From positions 1 to 64,000 of the forward strand of contig DATLEZ010000175.1 in the NCBI GenBank assembly GCA_035525055.1: a DNA stretch of 64,000 bases, read 5' to 3'. Numbering within the stretch: the stretch's first letter is position 1; every line of letters begins with the position of its first letter. Source of the stretch: DATEEG01 sp035525055. Its GTDB lineage: Bacteria; Actinomycetota; Acidimicrobiia; Spongiisociales; ZC4RG35. Positions 1-8,641 of this stretch are shown here, in pieces. Under the pieces are notes generated by a model. It saw nothing but the letters and a program-made list of their open reading frames with translations, searched no databases and was not told the origin of the DNA. Made by a program: the position numbers and the translations under genes.

Positions 1-1547
1 CGGATGGTCTCAAGCATCAAGAAACGGGACTGCCCCGTTGATTCGATTCGACGCAGCAACCCCTGATCTCCCAGGGCGGAGATTCCGTCGAGTATGTCGA
101 TCCCCAGGCCCGGACCGCAGACGTCTTCGGCATGCTCGATAGCGAACCCACCCACAAACACACCAAGGCGAGCGAACAAACGGCGGTGCCATTCATCGAG
201 GAGGTCATAGCTCCATTCGATGGCACTCCGAAGGGTGCGCTGCCGCTCGGGAAGGTCGCGGGCGCCACCAGTGAGCAGCCCGAGCCGGGAGCCGAGGCGA
301 TCGCGAATTCCTTCGAGCGACAGAAGTCGGATGCGAGCCGCGGCTAACTCGATTGCCAGCGGCAACCCATCGAGCCTGGCAACGATGTCCGCCACGACCG
401 GAGCAGTCCGGGTATCCAGTGTGAAGTCGGGCCGGGCGGCCTGGGCCCGGTCGACGAACAACGCCACTGCCTCGAATCTCATCAGAGTCTCGGGGGTCAT
501 CAGGTCGTGCTCGGAAGGCAGGGCGAGGGGTGGAACCGGGAACTCTCGTTCCCCCGAGATTCGCAGCGGGCCGCGGGACGTAATCAATACCCGTAGACCC
601 GGCGCCCCCTGAAGCCAGCGCGACAACTTTGGCCCGCCGTCAATCACCTGCTCGAAATTGTCGAGAACCAGGAGCAGGTGCTTGGTCCGCAGGTAATCAG
701 CGAGGCGGCCATCGGGATCGTCAGCCGACGGCTGTAAACCCAGAGTGGTGGCCACCGTCGATGTGATCAGATCCGGCTCCCGGATGGCCGCCAATGGGAC
801 GAACCACACCCCGTCGGCAAACTGACCTGTCAGTTCGGCCGCGACTTGCAGAGACAACCGAGTCTTTCCGGTCCCCCCGGGACCCGTGAGGGTGACGATC
901 CTGGCAGTCTCGAGTTGCTCCAAGACCCTCGACGTTTCACCTCGCCCGACGAAGGACGTCATCTCCACCGGCAAGTTGTTGGGGACGAAGTCCAGCGTCC
1001 TCAAAGGCGGAAAGTCGGAGACAAGTCCGTCGATGACCAGTTGATGTAGTCCCTCCGGCCTGGCCAGGTCCTTGAGACGGTGCTTGCCCATCGAGCGCAG
1101 GCTCACGCTGTCCGGCAGATGATCCTGAACGAGTACCGCGGTCGCGTTGGAGATAAGCACCTGCCCGCCATGACCCGCCGCACCGATTCGGGCGGCGCGA
1201 TGAACGTCGATACCGACGTAGTTATCTCCCCCGATTGCTCCTTCGCCCGTATGGATGCCTGTCCTGACGCGGATCCGGGCTCCACTCGTCCAATCGTGAG
1301 CGTCGAGGCCACGCTGGAATTCCACGGCCGCGGCGACAGCATCCTCGGGCGATGTGAAGACAGCGAAAAACGAATCGCCTTCCGTGGACACCACTATCCC
1401 CGAATGGCTGGAGATCGCTGCTCGGACTATTCCCGAGTGTTCGCCAAGAATCCTCCGGTAGTCCTCCCCGACGTCTTGCAAGAGCAGGGTCGACCCTTCG
1501 ATATCGGTGAATAGGAACGTGACCGTCCCGGTTGGAAGACTCACCAT
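1..1547 (-). CDS. Class III adenylate/guanylate cyclase fused to AAA/NB-ARC-type ATPase (3' end outside window)
   Basis: The visible part is the first 515 codons, read from an ATG at 1547. Residues about 1-170 form a class III nucleotidyl cyclase domain: FTDIEGST near the start supplies a metal-binding Asp, and STEGDSFFAVF and a TGIHTGE segment follow. A P-loop ATPase comes next, with GPGGTGKTR around residues 218-227, a Walker B-like LLLVLDNFEQV, and a helical region with the DGLPLAIELAAARI motif seen in NB-ARC/LuxR-AfsR-type STAND ATPases. The TPR-rich C-terminus expected in this family lies off the left edge. The start is 14 bases after the stop of the upstream kinase gene, so the two are probably co-transcribed. 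The role is inferred as a cNMP-producing signal protein controlled by nucleotide-dependent assembly. I cannot tell cAMP from cGMP. Confidence 0.85.
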   Translation of the reverse strand, partial: MVSLPTGTVTFLFTDIEGSTLLLQDVGEDYRRILGEHSGIVRAAISSHSGIVVSTEGDSFFAVFTSPEDAVAAAVEFQRGLDAHDWTSGARIRVRTGIHTGEGAIGGDNYVGIDVHRAARIGAAGHGGQVLISNATAVLVQDHLPDSVSLRSMGKHRLKDLARPEGLHQLVIDGLVSDFPPLRTLDFVPNNLPVEMTSFVGRGETSRVLEQLETARIVTLTGPGGTGKTRLSLQVAAELTGQFADGVWFVPLAAIREPDLITSTVATTLGLQPSADDPDGRLADYLRTKHLLLVLDNFEQVIDGGPKLSRWLQGAPGLRVLITSRGPLRISGEREFPVPPLALPSEHDLMTPETLMRFEAVALFVDRAQAARPDFTLDTRTAPVVADIVARLDGLPLAIELAAARIRLLSLEGIRDRLGSRLGLLTGGARDLPERQRTLRSAIEWSYDLLDEWHRRLFARLGVFVGGFAIEHAEDVCGPGLGIDILDGISALGDQGLLRRIESTGQSRFLMLETI

Positions 1548-1561
1548 CGTTGAGCGAGAGG

Positions 1562-2875
1562 CTACCGAGGCGGATCGGCCGAATTGGCTTCAGAATCCTT
1601 GAAGGCGGAATCGGTTGGCAAGTGGACGGAGAAGGCGGTGCGCCCCGGCTTTGATTCCACTTCGATCCGACCGCCGTGATCGGCAATGATTTTCTGGCTG
1701 ATGGCAAGCCCGATTCCGGTGCCGATCCCGAGAGGCTTGGTCGTGTAAAAGGGTTCCCAGATGCGGGAGATCTGGTCGGCAGGGATTCCGCCGCCATCGT
1801 CGACGACTTCCAGCAATACCTCATGCGATGACGCCGTCGTCTTGACCGTCACATGGGAGGCTGCCGCGTCGAGAGCGTTATCGACCAGATTCGTGACAAC
1901 CTGGCTCAGCTCCGCACCTCTCGCTGGAATCGTTGGAAGGCCATCAGCAAGGACCAGCTCGAGCTTCTTGCCGGATGCTTTGTGCCGCAGGAGAGTGCAG
2001 CTGTCGTTGACGACCTGATTGAGATCAACGTCTTGAACTGGCCCCTGGCCCGAATAGGTCCATCGCTTGACGGCATTGACCAGCTCGCTGATCCTGGCCG
2101 CGGCCATGCCGACTTCGAGGGCCAGCTGCCGGGCATGAACCAGGCGCGCCAGCCGTTCCAATTCCACTTGATCGTGCGCGTTGGACGACACCAGCTCGGG
2201 ACTCCAGCCCTGGGAGACGAGCGAGGCCGCCAGATCGACCGGATGGTCGAGCCCGGCGGATTCCAGCAACTCGGTCATCGATTGCTCCTGGTCGGCGCGC
2301 TGTAGAGGCGTGAGGGACACCGGTTCCTGAGCAGGGACCAACCCTTCGGCGACGTTGGCCAGGTGATGGGCAGCCCGTGCGATGGCTGCCGCCGGGTTGT
2401 TGACCTCATGTAATAGACCAGCCGACAGCTGACCCAAGGAGGCGAGCTTTTCGTTCCGATAGAAGGCGGCCTCGCGCTCGCGGAGACGTCTGGTCACAGT
2501 GCTGACCATCGCCCCGAGCAAGCCCGGATCGGCCAGGACCTCCCGAAACACCTCGACGGGTACCTTGATCAATGAGCCTTTCTCGAGGGCCCGCACCGTC
2601 GCCGAAGCGACCTGGTTCTCGAGGATCGACATCTCTCCTAAGACCTCACCAGGACTGGCCGATCCCAGCCTCATCTGTTCGGACCCGGTCTGCCGGGTCG
2701 CCTCAAAGGTCCCCTCCACGACGACCAGAAGCCCTTCCGGAGGGCTCCCCTCGACTATCACCACCTGGCCCGGCTCGACTTCGATGACCTCGCACGACCG
2801 GCACAGCGACTCGATCTGTTCCATGGGCAGTCCAGAGAAGTAGGGCAAGCTTGAGAGGACCTCGAAGGTATTCAA
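1562..2875 (-). CDS. cNMP-binding-domain sensor histidine kinase
   Basis: The protein has 437 residues. Residues about 10-125 are a cyclic-nucleotide-binding (CAP_ED) fold with the phosphate-binding-cassette-like stretch around PGEVLGEMSILEN. A dimerisation/phosphoacceptor helix follows with His156 in LLHEVNNP, then a HATPase domain with N-box NLVDNALDAA (Asn333), G1 DDGGGIP (359-365) and G2 GIGTGIGL (383-390). There are no membrane segments, so it is cytosolic. The start is a TTG whose last bases overlap the upstream stop (TTGA). The next in-frame ATG would remove part of the sensor domain. It is translationally coupled to the response-regulator fusion upstream and followed by a cyclase gene, so the cyclic nucleotide it senses may be made by its own operon (inference). 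Confidence 0.88.
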   Translation of the reverse strand: MNTFEVLSSLPYFSGLPMEQIESLCRSCEVIEVEPGQVVIVEGSPPEGLLVVVEGTFEATRQTGSEQMRLGSASPGEVLGEMSILENQVASATVRALEKGSLIKVPVEVFREVLADPGLLGAMVSTVTRRLREREAAFYRNEKLASLGQLSAGLLHEVNNPAAAIARAAHHLANVAEGLVPAQEPVSLTPLQRADQEQSMTELLESAGLDHPVDLAASLVSQGWSPELVSSNAHDQVELERLARLVHARQLALEVGMAAARISELVNAVKRWTYSGQGPVQDVDLNQVVNDSCTLLRHKASGKKLELVLADGLPTIPARGAELSQVVTNLVDNALDAAASHVTVKTTASSHEVLLEVVDDGGGIPADQISRIWEPFYTTKPLGIGTGIGLAISQKIIADHGGRIEVESKPGRTAFSVHLPTDSAFKDSEANSADPPR

Positions 2876-4512
2876 AGGCTGGCCAGATGCTCATGGATCA
2901 TCCGCACGGCCATTGCTCCCTCACCAGCCGCAGAAGCGACCCGCTTGATCGAACCGGCCCTGACGTCGCCGGCTGCGAACACTCCGGGAAGGCTGGTTTC
3001 CAGAGGCAGGGGCAGCCGCCCCAGACTCCATGCCACACCCGGCGTGCACTCGTTTCCAGTGAGAACGAACCCGTGGTCGTCGCGCTGGACCGCGTCTCCG
3101 AGCCAGTCAGTCCGCGGGGCCTGGCCGATATAAACGAAGACGGCCGCCATCGGAATCGAACTCCGGCCTGTCGGTCCTTCGACTTCGATGCTCTCGACAT
3201 GCCGCTCGCCGCGCACTGCCAACACCGAGGCATTCTCGACGACTTCGATGTTGGGCGTCGACGAGATTCGGTCCACCAGGTAGGCCGACATGGTCGCCGC
3301 CAGGTCGGCGCCGCGGATGATGATCCGGACCGACGATGCCTTGGTGGAAAGAAAGAGAGCTGCCTGCCCGGCCGAATTCCCGCCTCCGATGACCGCCACG
3401 TCTTGATCGGCGTACTCAGTGGCCTCGACTCCGGAGGCGCCGTAGTAGACCCCCGCTCCGGCAAACCGATCGGCCCCTTCAGCCGGGAGCATGCGATAGG
3501 AGACACCCGTGGCGATCAGGACGGATTTGGCGTTGGCGGCAGTCCCATCGGCGCACCGGATCACCCGGAATGGGTCATTCCGTTCGAGAGCGATAGCCTC
3601 GAGCGGAGTCAGCAATTCGGCCTTGAACCGCTCCGCCTGAGCCTTTGCCCGCGACGTCAGATCGGCGCCGGACAATCCGGCCGGAAATCCAAGGTAGTTC
3701 TCGATCCTCGAGCTCTGGCTCGCCTGGCCCCCCGGGCCCTCACCGTCGAGGGCGACGACCTTCAGACCCTCCGAAGCCCCGTAGACCGCAGCGGCCAGGC
3801 CGGCCGGCCCGGCTCCCACGATCACAAGGTCGTAGGTTTCCAGCTGTGGACGGGTGTGGAGGTTCACTGCCTCGGCCAATTCCGCCAGGCTCGGTTGTAT
3901 GAGCTGGCCCCCGCCTTCGAGAAGGATGACCGGCAGCTGACCTGGCGGAACTCCGACCGCTTCCAGCAGCATCTGGCCTTCGGTGCCCCCGGCATCAATG
4001 GCCGAATACGGAACCTGATTGCGAGCGAGCAACTCCTTGATGCGATGGGTTGGCGCCGACCAGCGATCGCCGATGACCCGGATCCCGCCAAAGCCCGGGC
4101 GGTAGGTGCTTCGCCAGCTGAAGAGTTCGTCGTCGAGAAGGGGGTAGAGCTTTTCCTCGGGCGGATCCCAGGGCTTCAAGATGTAAAAGCTGACCCCGGC
4201 CCGGTTGATCGCGTCGATGGCTGCTTCGGTATCCGCGTAAGCCGTGAGCAGGACGCGCCTGGTGAGTGGGGCGAGCCGGCGGGCGGCCTCCAGGAATTCG
4301 ACGCCGGTCATCTCCGGCATGCGCTGGTCGACGACCAGCAGGGCCGCCTGGTCTCCGATGGCGGTGAGTTCGTTGAGGGTTTCGAGAGCCTGCCGCCCGG
4401 ATGAGACGCCAACGATGCGATAGTCGGCGGCGTACTTGTCCCTCAGGTCGCGCTGAACGGAAGCGAGAACTTCGGGATCGTCGTCGACCGCAAGAATTAC
4501 CGGCTTGCCCAC
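2872..4512 (-). CDS. Response regulator receiver fused to thioredoxin-reductase-like flavoprotein lacking CxxC
   Basis: The protein has 546 residues and a GTG start. Residues 1-125 are a receiver domain (AVDDDPE acidic pocket, phosphoacceptor Asp62 in VVDQRMPEM, conserved Lys in ILKPW). Residues about 143-215 look like a thioredoxin/glutaredoxin-fold linker without a Cys pair. Residues about 227-546 are a thioredoxin-reductase-type FAD/NAD(P)H enzyme (FAD motif VGAGPAGLAAA at 232-242, NADPH motif IGGGNSAGQAA at 375-385, C-terminal GVFAAGDVRAG). The redox CxxC expected just before the NADPH motif is replaced by YYGASGVEA (357-365), so a classical thioredoxin-reductase reaction is unlikely. It heads the operon with the cNMP-sensing kinase, its probable phosphodonor. 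Fusions of this kind are known in several bacterial groups; their physiological electron acceptor is unclear to me. Confidence 0.88.
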   Translation of the reverse strand: MGKPVILAVDDDPEVLASVQRDLRDKYAADYRIVGVSSGRQALETLNELTAIGDQAALLVVDQRMPEMTGVEFLEAARRLAPLTRRVLLTAYADTEAAIDAINRAGVSFYILKPWDPPEEKLYPLLDDELFSWRSTYRPGFGGIRVIGDRWSAPTHRIKELLARNQVPYSAIDAGGTEGQMLLEAVGVPPGQLPVILLEGGGQLIQPSLAELAEAVNLHTRPQLETYDLVIVGAGPAGLAAAVYGASEGLKVVALDGEGPGGQASQSSRIENYLGFPAGLSGADLTSRAKAQAERFKAELLTPLEAIALERNDPFRVIRCADGTAANAKSVLIATGVSYRMLPAEGADRFAGAGVYYGASGVEATEYADQDVAVIGGGNSAGQAALFLSTKASSVRIIIRGADLAATMSAYLVDRISSTPNIEVVENASVLAVRGERHVESIEVEGPTGRSSIPMAAVFVYIGQAPRTDWLGDAVQRDDHGFVLTGNECTPGVAWSLGRLPLPLETSLPGVFAAGDVRAGSIKRVASAAGEGAMAVRMIHEHLASL

Positions 4513-4616
4513 GGTTAGAAGATAGATGCTCTGCGGGGTCTGGGCATATCGAGTGTCCAGAGCGTTTGACGTTTTACGTTCCGAACGCGACCCACGTGGT
4601 GCGATTGTTTCCGACG

Positions 4617-4644
4617 TCGAACGTACAACGTAGAACGTAGAACG
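4617..4644. repeat. 7-bp tandem repeat (4 copies) after the Nudix stop codon
   Basis: Four consecutive heptamers tcgaacg, tacaacg, tagaacg, tagaacg lie within the 136-base gap between the fusion gene start (4512) and the Nudix stop (4649). The remainder of the gap also contains scattered acgtt/aacgt words but no gene I can recognise and no clear promoter. Confidence 0.8.
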
Positions 4645-4648
4645 CTCT

Positions 4649-5278
4649 TCAGTCGAACTCTGTCGGTAGGGCCGGGTCCAAGTAGTGGTCGAACATTCTC
4701 TTTATCTGACTCTCCGTTGCTCTTCCCGTCGACAGTTCGGGGAGGCGGTTGGCGGGGAACCATCCGACTTCGCTCGTCTCGATGCTGGGAGTCAGCGAAC
4801 CCCCCTCCAGCCGGCACAAGAAGAAGAGGAGGTAGGCGTGGTGGGGTGCAGGCGGGTGATCATGCCTTCGCTTGTCGAAGACAGCCGCCAGCTTCTCGGC
4901 GGTGACCTTCATCCCGGTCTCCTCCAGAACCTCGCGTTCGGCGGCGGAGGCGGCGGACTCACCGAGGTCGATCCATCCTCCGGGGAGAGTCCAGCGGCCG
5001 TCGGCCGTCTCTCTGACCATCAGGATGTGCGGCCCTCCCTCGATGAGAGAGAACACAGCCGATCGGACGATCATCTTGGGGGTGACATATCCGTCGTCAC
5101 TGCGAAAGATCGCTGCGACTCGGAGCGCGTCTGGTTCACCGTGGCTCGCCAGTTCGGCGGCGATCTCTCCCACCTCTTCGTATCGTTGGACGTCGAAGGA
5201 GCTACTGGCGAACTCGAGACCGGTTTGCGATAGGGCTGCGAGACGCTGAACAAGTTCGAGGAGCCGCACTTCGCTCAC
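4649..5278 (-). CDS. Nudix hydrolase with N-terminal extension
   Basis: The protein has 209 residues and a GTG start sharing GTGA with the upstream stop. The Nudix box starts at GWIDLGES and continues through AEREVLEETGM (about residues 106-128), matching G-x5-E-x7-REUxEExGU with all metal-binding glutamates present. About 65 helical residues precede the catalytic domain, resembling the N-terminal domain of ADP-ribose/NUDIX_4-type hydrolases. It would hydrolyse a nucleoside diphosphate linked to another moiety; the substrate cannot be read from sequence. The gene is last in a three-gene overlapping run with the lipoprotein and LLM genes. Confidence 0.85.
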   Translation of the reverse strand: MSEVRLLELVQRLAALSQTGLEFASSSFDVQRYEEVGEIAAELASHGEPDALRVAAIFRSDDGYVTPKMIVRSAVFSLIEGGPHILMVRETADGRWTLPGGWIDLGESAASAAEREVLEETGMKVTAEKLAAVFDKRRHDHPPAPHHAYLLFFLCRLEGGSLTPSIETSEVGWFPANRLPELSTGRATESQIKRMFDHYLDPALPTEFD

Positions 5279-5934
5279 GAAGACATGTTCTCCAGTGACT
5301 CGGCAAGATCGGCCAGAGCCTGACGGGCCGTCTCATTCAGGCCCGTGTCGGCCGACGCTATGTCAACGCTGTCCCTCTGGTTCCCGAGGACCAGGCGAAG
5401 GCGATCGGCCCCGTCCCCGGAGTTGGCTGCAACCACCTCTACCGCGTCGGCCAATCGGGCCGCCAGAGTCGAACCAAAGGACGCCACCACATCGATCTTC
5501 CAATCCGGTTCGCTGCGCAGGACCAACCGCAGGTCGTCGGTGCCGCCCAGGCTCACGATCGCGAACATGTGATCTCCGACCATGGTCTCCATGATCGACG
5601 AGATCGTCACTGGCGGCACCTCACCAAGCTGGGTAAAACCGGTCCAATAGTTGACCGCGACCGAGTCGGCTCCGTCGTCGAGAAGGCCGGCTGCCTCCTG
5701 CAGCGAGGCCCCCTCCGCCATCGCCAGCCACACCATCTGTTCTTCGATGGTGTTGGCGGCAGCAGTCTGAGCATCACCCACGACCAGGGCATCGAGCACG
5801 GCCGTCGCCACGGCTTCGGGTGACCGGGCCGCTGCGGATGGAGTCGTGGTCGTCGTCTGATCCCCCGATGAGCAGGCGCTCAGCAGGACAAGGAAAGAGA
5901 CCGCCGTTGGCAGGCCCTTCATCCAGGCGTTCAT
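5275..5934 (-). CDS. Putative lipoprotein of unknown function
   Basis: The protein has 219 residues. It begins with a lipoprotein signal peptide: a short basic start, hydrophobic core, and lipobox LSAC with the acylated Cys near residue 21, followed by a Thr/Ser-rich linker. The remainder is mixed alpha/beta with alternating helices and amphipathic strands and no domain I recognise; it might be an NTF2-like or similar small-ligand fold, but that is a guess. ATGA overlap with the LLM gene upstream and GTGA overlap with the Nudix gene downstream suggest one transcript. Confidence 0.75.
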   Translation of the reverse strand: MNAWMKGLPTAVSFLVLLSACSSGDQTTTTTPSAAARSPEAVATAVLDALVVGDAQTAAANTIEEQMVWLAMAEGASLQEAAGLLDDGADSVAVNYWTGFTQLGEVPPVTISSIMETMVGDHMFAIVSLGGTDDLRLVLRSEPDWKIDVVASFGSTLAARLADAVEVVAANSGDGADRLRLVLGNQRDSVDIASADTGLNETARQALADLAESLENMSS

Positions 5935-6914
5935 GGAGCCAGCGCCCGAAGGGTGTCTTCCACCGCCGACCGCGATGGTGTGTTCACCATCAATCCGGCC
6001 ACAGTCAATCCCGAGGCGGCGAACTCATCCAGTCGGTTTCGTACGTACCCGGCGTTGCCCACCAACACGAGGTCGTCGATCAGCCGATCGTGGATCGCGG
6101 CTGCCACCGACTCTCGATTCTTGGCCGCCCACCCCGCAGCTATCGATCGCGCTTCCTCTTCGTAGCCCATCCAGGCCAGGAAGTTGTTGTAGACCGGTTG
6201 CGCCAGGTATGGCCCGAGGAACTGGTTTCGCAGCATTTCCCGGACAACGCCCGGCTCATCGGTGACGACAGTCTGCAGGCGGGCCATCACGCCGAAGTCG
6301 GCCGGCAACTCCCGACCGGCTGCCTCGGCCCCCCGCCGGACCTCGGCGAGTTGTCGTATTACCACTCGCGGGGGCATCAGGTTGAGGCATACCCCATCGC
6401 CGACCTCGCCTGCCAGCGCCAGCATCCGTGATCGGAGCGCACCAATGAATATCGGGACGGGACCCGCAGGAAGAGTGGCTGGCCGAAATCGACTCATGGT
6501 GAGAGTCGTGCCGACGTAGTCGCCCTGGCCTGTCAGCGCCTGTCTGACCGCCAGCGCGGTGTCACGGACCCGGGCGAGCGGTTTGGTCAGGGGAACACCA
6601 TGCCACTGTTCGACGATCACACCGGAGGATGATCCGAACCCAAGTCGAAAGGGCCGCCCACCCATGAGTTGGCTGACCGACGCCGCCGCCGTGGCCAGCG
6701 CCGCCGGGGTCCGGGTGTAGACGGGAACTACCGCGACCCCGCACTCCAGCTTTTCGGTCCGCTGAGCGATGGCAGCGGCGAGGACAAATGCATCCGGTCC
6801 GGCGACCTCTGCCAGCCAGGCCTGGCCGTATCCGAGGTCCTCGGCAAAGTGGCACAGGTCGGCGAGTTCGGAAACGCTCAGACCGGGCGTGGATGGGCTG
6901 AGTGCCAGCTCCAT
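5931..6914 (-). CDS. LLM-class (F420/FMN-dependent) oxidoreductase
   Basis: The protein has 327 residues and is a luciferase-like monooxygenase TIM barrel. The pattern is typical of the actinobacterial F420-dependent branch: an N-terminal LADLCHFAEDLGYGQAWLAE region, CGVAVVPVYTRTPAALATAAAS, FRLGFGSSSG and VPIFIGALRSRMLALAGEVGDG. It would catalyse hydride transfer to an unknown substrate using F420H2 or FMNH2; cofactor choice is inferred from family resemblance. It is the first gene of an overlapping run with the lipoprotein and Nudix genes. Confidence 0.85.
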   Translation of the reverse strand: MELALSPSTPGLSVSELADLCHFAEDLGYGQAWLAEVAGPDAFVLAAAIAQRTEKLECGVAVVPVYTRTPAALATAAASVSQLMGGRPFRLGFGSSSGVIVEQWHGVPLTKPLARVRDTALAVRQALTGQGDYVGTTLTMSRFRPATLPAGPVPIFIGALRSRMLALAGEVGDGVCLNLMPPRVVIRQLAEVRRGAEAAGRELPADFGVMARLQTVVTDEPGVVREMLRNQFLGPYLAQPVYNNFLAWMGYEEEARSIAAGWAAKNRESVAAAIHDRLIDDLVLVGNAGYVRNRLDEFAASGLTVAGLMVNTPSRSAVEDTLRALAP

Positions 6915-6941
6915 GGGCAGGGAACCGTAGTCAATACCCCT

Positions 6942-6989
6942 TTCTTGTGACGGTTCGCCTACCGCAGAGGTGGCGAACCGTCACAAGAA
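6942..6989. terminator. 18-bp perfect inverted repeat (terminator-like, no U-tract)
   Basis: Arms 6942-6959 and 6972-6989 are perfectly complementary over 18 bp with a 12-base loop. The repeat sits between the DUF457-like gene (ends 6996) and the start of the LLM gene (6914) on the same strand. Neither side is followed by a T run, so it is either a weak or factor-assisted terminator, an mRNA stabiliser, or an operator for the LLM operon. Confidence 0.6.
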
Positions 6990-6995
6990 CGGGGA

Positions 6996-7472
6996 TCACT
7001 CGGGAGCGGCGCCTTCCGGAAGCCGCGGGAGTGCGCGCCAGAGCAGCACCAGATAGACGAAGCCGGCGCCTTCTTTGAGGAACCGCCAGGGATCGGACAG
7101 GGCCCGGGACCAGGCCGAACCTCGCGGCCAGGGAGCGAACTCCGTGCCGAAGAGAGGCCATAGGAAGGTCTGCTCCCTCACCCATACCCCGTCGAGGACT
7201 AGGTGGAACAACCAGGCTACGACGATCGTCATGAGCTGACGACGGCGGCGCCCCCTTCGGTTGGTTAGAAGGATCACGATGGCCGCAACCGTTGGAACGA
7301 TCAGGGTGTGGCCCCAACGCTGACGGTTGGGCTCCCCCAGAAACGCTCCGGCGACTAGATCGATCGCATCGGGGATAACGGCGCCAAGGATCAGGAGCCT
7401 CAGGTCTACCTTGGGATCCCGGAAGATCCAGCGAAAGAGGAAGATCGACCCGGCGACGTGCCACAGGATCAC
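6996..7472 (-). CDS. Membrane-bound metal-dependent hydrolase-like protein (YdjM/DUF457 type)
   Basis: The protein has 158 residues and a GTG start. There are about four hydrophobic segments and the scattered polar signature of the YdjM-like family: early His (LWHVAGS), IPDAIDL, WGHTLIVPT and FHLVLDGVW, which could jointly bind a metal at the membrane face. Family assignment rests on these motifs; no catalytic role is established. It lies 9 bases after the RNase H stop in the same direction. Confidence 0.6.
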   Translation of the reverse strand: MILWHVAGSIFLFRWIFRDPKVDLRLLILGAVIPDAIDLVAGAFLGEPNRQRWGHTLIVPTVAAIVILLTNRRGRRRRQLMTIVVAWLFHLVLDGVWVREQTFLWPLFGTEFAPWPRGSAWSRALSDPWRFLKEGAGFVYLVLLWRALPRLPEGAAPE

Positions 7473-7481
7473 CGGCCCGTC

Positions 7482-7913
7482 TCAGATCCCATCAAGGGCA
7501 GCGTTGGCGAACGCATCGGCAACGGCATTCTCTTCCCTGGGGACGTGCTCGAGCCGGTGCGGCACTTTCGACAGAAGCCGCTTCGCCTCGAGGTAGAGGG
7601 GCTGCAACGCTGCGTTCTTGACGCGGTACCGGCCTTCCAGCTGCCGAATCAAGAGCTGGCTATCGGCCCGAACCGTGAGCCGCTCCGGACGATGATCGAG
7701 AGCGAGCTTCAGTCCCTCGACCAGGGCCTTGTACTCGGCCACGTTGTTCGTGGCGTGCCCGATCGCCTCTGAGACTCTCCCCACCAGCTCCAGGCGCCCA
7801 CCCTCCAGGCGATATAGGGCCGCGCCGATCGCCGCCCGCCCGGGGTTGCCCCGCGAGGCGCCATCCGAGTAGACGACCCACTCGCCGCCGGTCTGATTCG
7901 AATCTGACGTCAC
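7482..7913 (-). CDS. rnhA: Ribonuclease HI-type protein
   Basis: The protein has 143 residues. The start is the GTG at 7913, which shares GTGA with the zinc-ribbon stop; a longer reading frame upstream is not needed for the fold. The four catalytic acidic residues are visible: Asp17 (SDGASRGNPG), Glu60 (NNVAEYKAL), Asp84 (RADSQLL) and Asp133 (NAVADAFAN). It would cleave RNA in RNA-DNA hybrids during replication and R-loop removal. In many actinobacteria this domain is fused to a CobC phosphatase; here only the RNase H part is present. Confidence 0.9.
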   Translation of the reverse strand: MTSDSNQTGGEWVVYSDGASRGNPGRAAIGAALYRLEGGRLELVGRVSEAIGHATNNVAEYKALVEGLKLALDHRPERLTVRADSQLLIRQLEGRYRVKNAALQPLYLEAKRLLSKVPHRLEHVPREENAVADAFANAALDGI

Positions 7914-8641
7914 AGGACCAGGATGCGCATGCAGTGAAGACAGCGCGGCGGGTCCCAGTCGGCGGCTTCGGCTTGCTCGGGCAGGGACAGCGCCAGGTGG
8001 CACCCTCCGCATTGTCCTCCGGTCAGCCTCCCGACGGCCACGCCTTCTTTCGACTTTCGAAGTTGTTCGTACAAAGCGATCAGCTCGGAAGAGATAGTCG
8101 CGCCGATCTCCCGCTTCGACTCCTCTTGCCGACCGATCTGGGCGTCGATGTGACGCCACGCCGCCGCGATGACGTCCTCAAGCGCGGCCACCTCCTGGCC
8201 CGTGGTGCTCAACCGCGCATCAAGCCGACCGACCTCGGTTCGAACTGGATCGACCTGATCGATCAGTCCGAGCACACGATCCTCGAGGGCGCTCTGCTGA
8301 CCTCGCAGCGACTGCACCTCGAGGCGCTTCTGCTCGGTCTCGCGCCCACTCATGCCACCAGCGAAGAGGCGGGTCTCCGATTCTTTGAGCTTGATCTCAA
8401 CGAGCTCGAGTTCGCCTTCGGCCTTGTCGAGGTCGAGCTCGAGGCTCTTCAGCTCGACTGCCTTGCCCTTTCGGATCTCCTCCAGCCGCTCACGGCGTCC
8501 GGCCGCCTCCTGATATGTGGTCAGTTCGGGCAAGGTCTGGCGTTGATGGATCAGGCGATCGATCGCGAGATCGACCTCCTGCAGATCCAGGAGGTCGGAC
8601 AGGCTCAATCCACCCGGGGACGAAGTCGGGGCGGGACCCAT
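7910..8641 (-). CDS. Coiled-coil protein with C-terminal C4 zinc ribbon
   Basis: The protein has 243 residues. A long antiparallel coiled coil (roughly residues 10-185, rich in Glu/Lys/Leu heptads) is followed by a C4 zinc ribbon near the C-terminus (CGGCH at the first knuckle, CLHC at the second). I chose ATG 8641: it has AAGGAG six bases upstream and forms TGATG with the Nif3 stop, whereas a GTG five codons earlier has no such support. The family is regularly found between Nif3-like and RNase H genes in actinobacteria, as here, but its function is not settled; nucleic-acid binding is a reasonable inference. Confidence 0.85.
   Translation of the reverse strand: MGPAPTSSPGGLSLSDLLDLQEVDLAIDRLIHQRQTLPELTTYQEAAGRRERLEEIRKGKAVELKSLELDLDKAEGELELVEIKLKESETRLFAGGMSGRETEQKRLEVQSLRGQQSALEDRVLGLIDQVDPVRTEVGRLDARLSTTGQEVAALEDVIAAAWRHIDAQIGRQEESKREIGATISSELIALYEQLRKSKEGVAVGRLTGGQCGGCHLALSLPEQAEAADWDPPRCLHCMRILVL

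Noticed and set aside
6942..6989. Mobile-element terminal repeats around an insertion
   Set aside because: The arms are only 12 bases apart, so nothing is enclosed; a hairpin is the simpler reading.
7482..8159. Longer RNase H frame starting at 8159
   Set aside because: The extra N-terminus is the zinc-ribbon gene read out of frame; GTG 7913 with a GTGA overlap explains the gene better.
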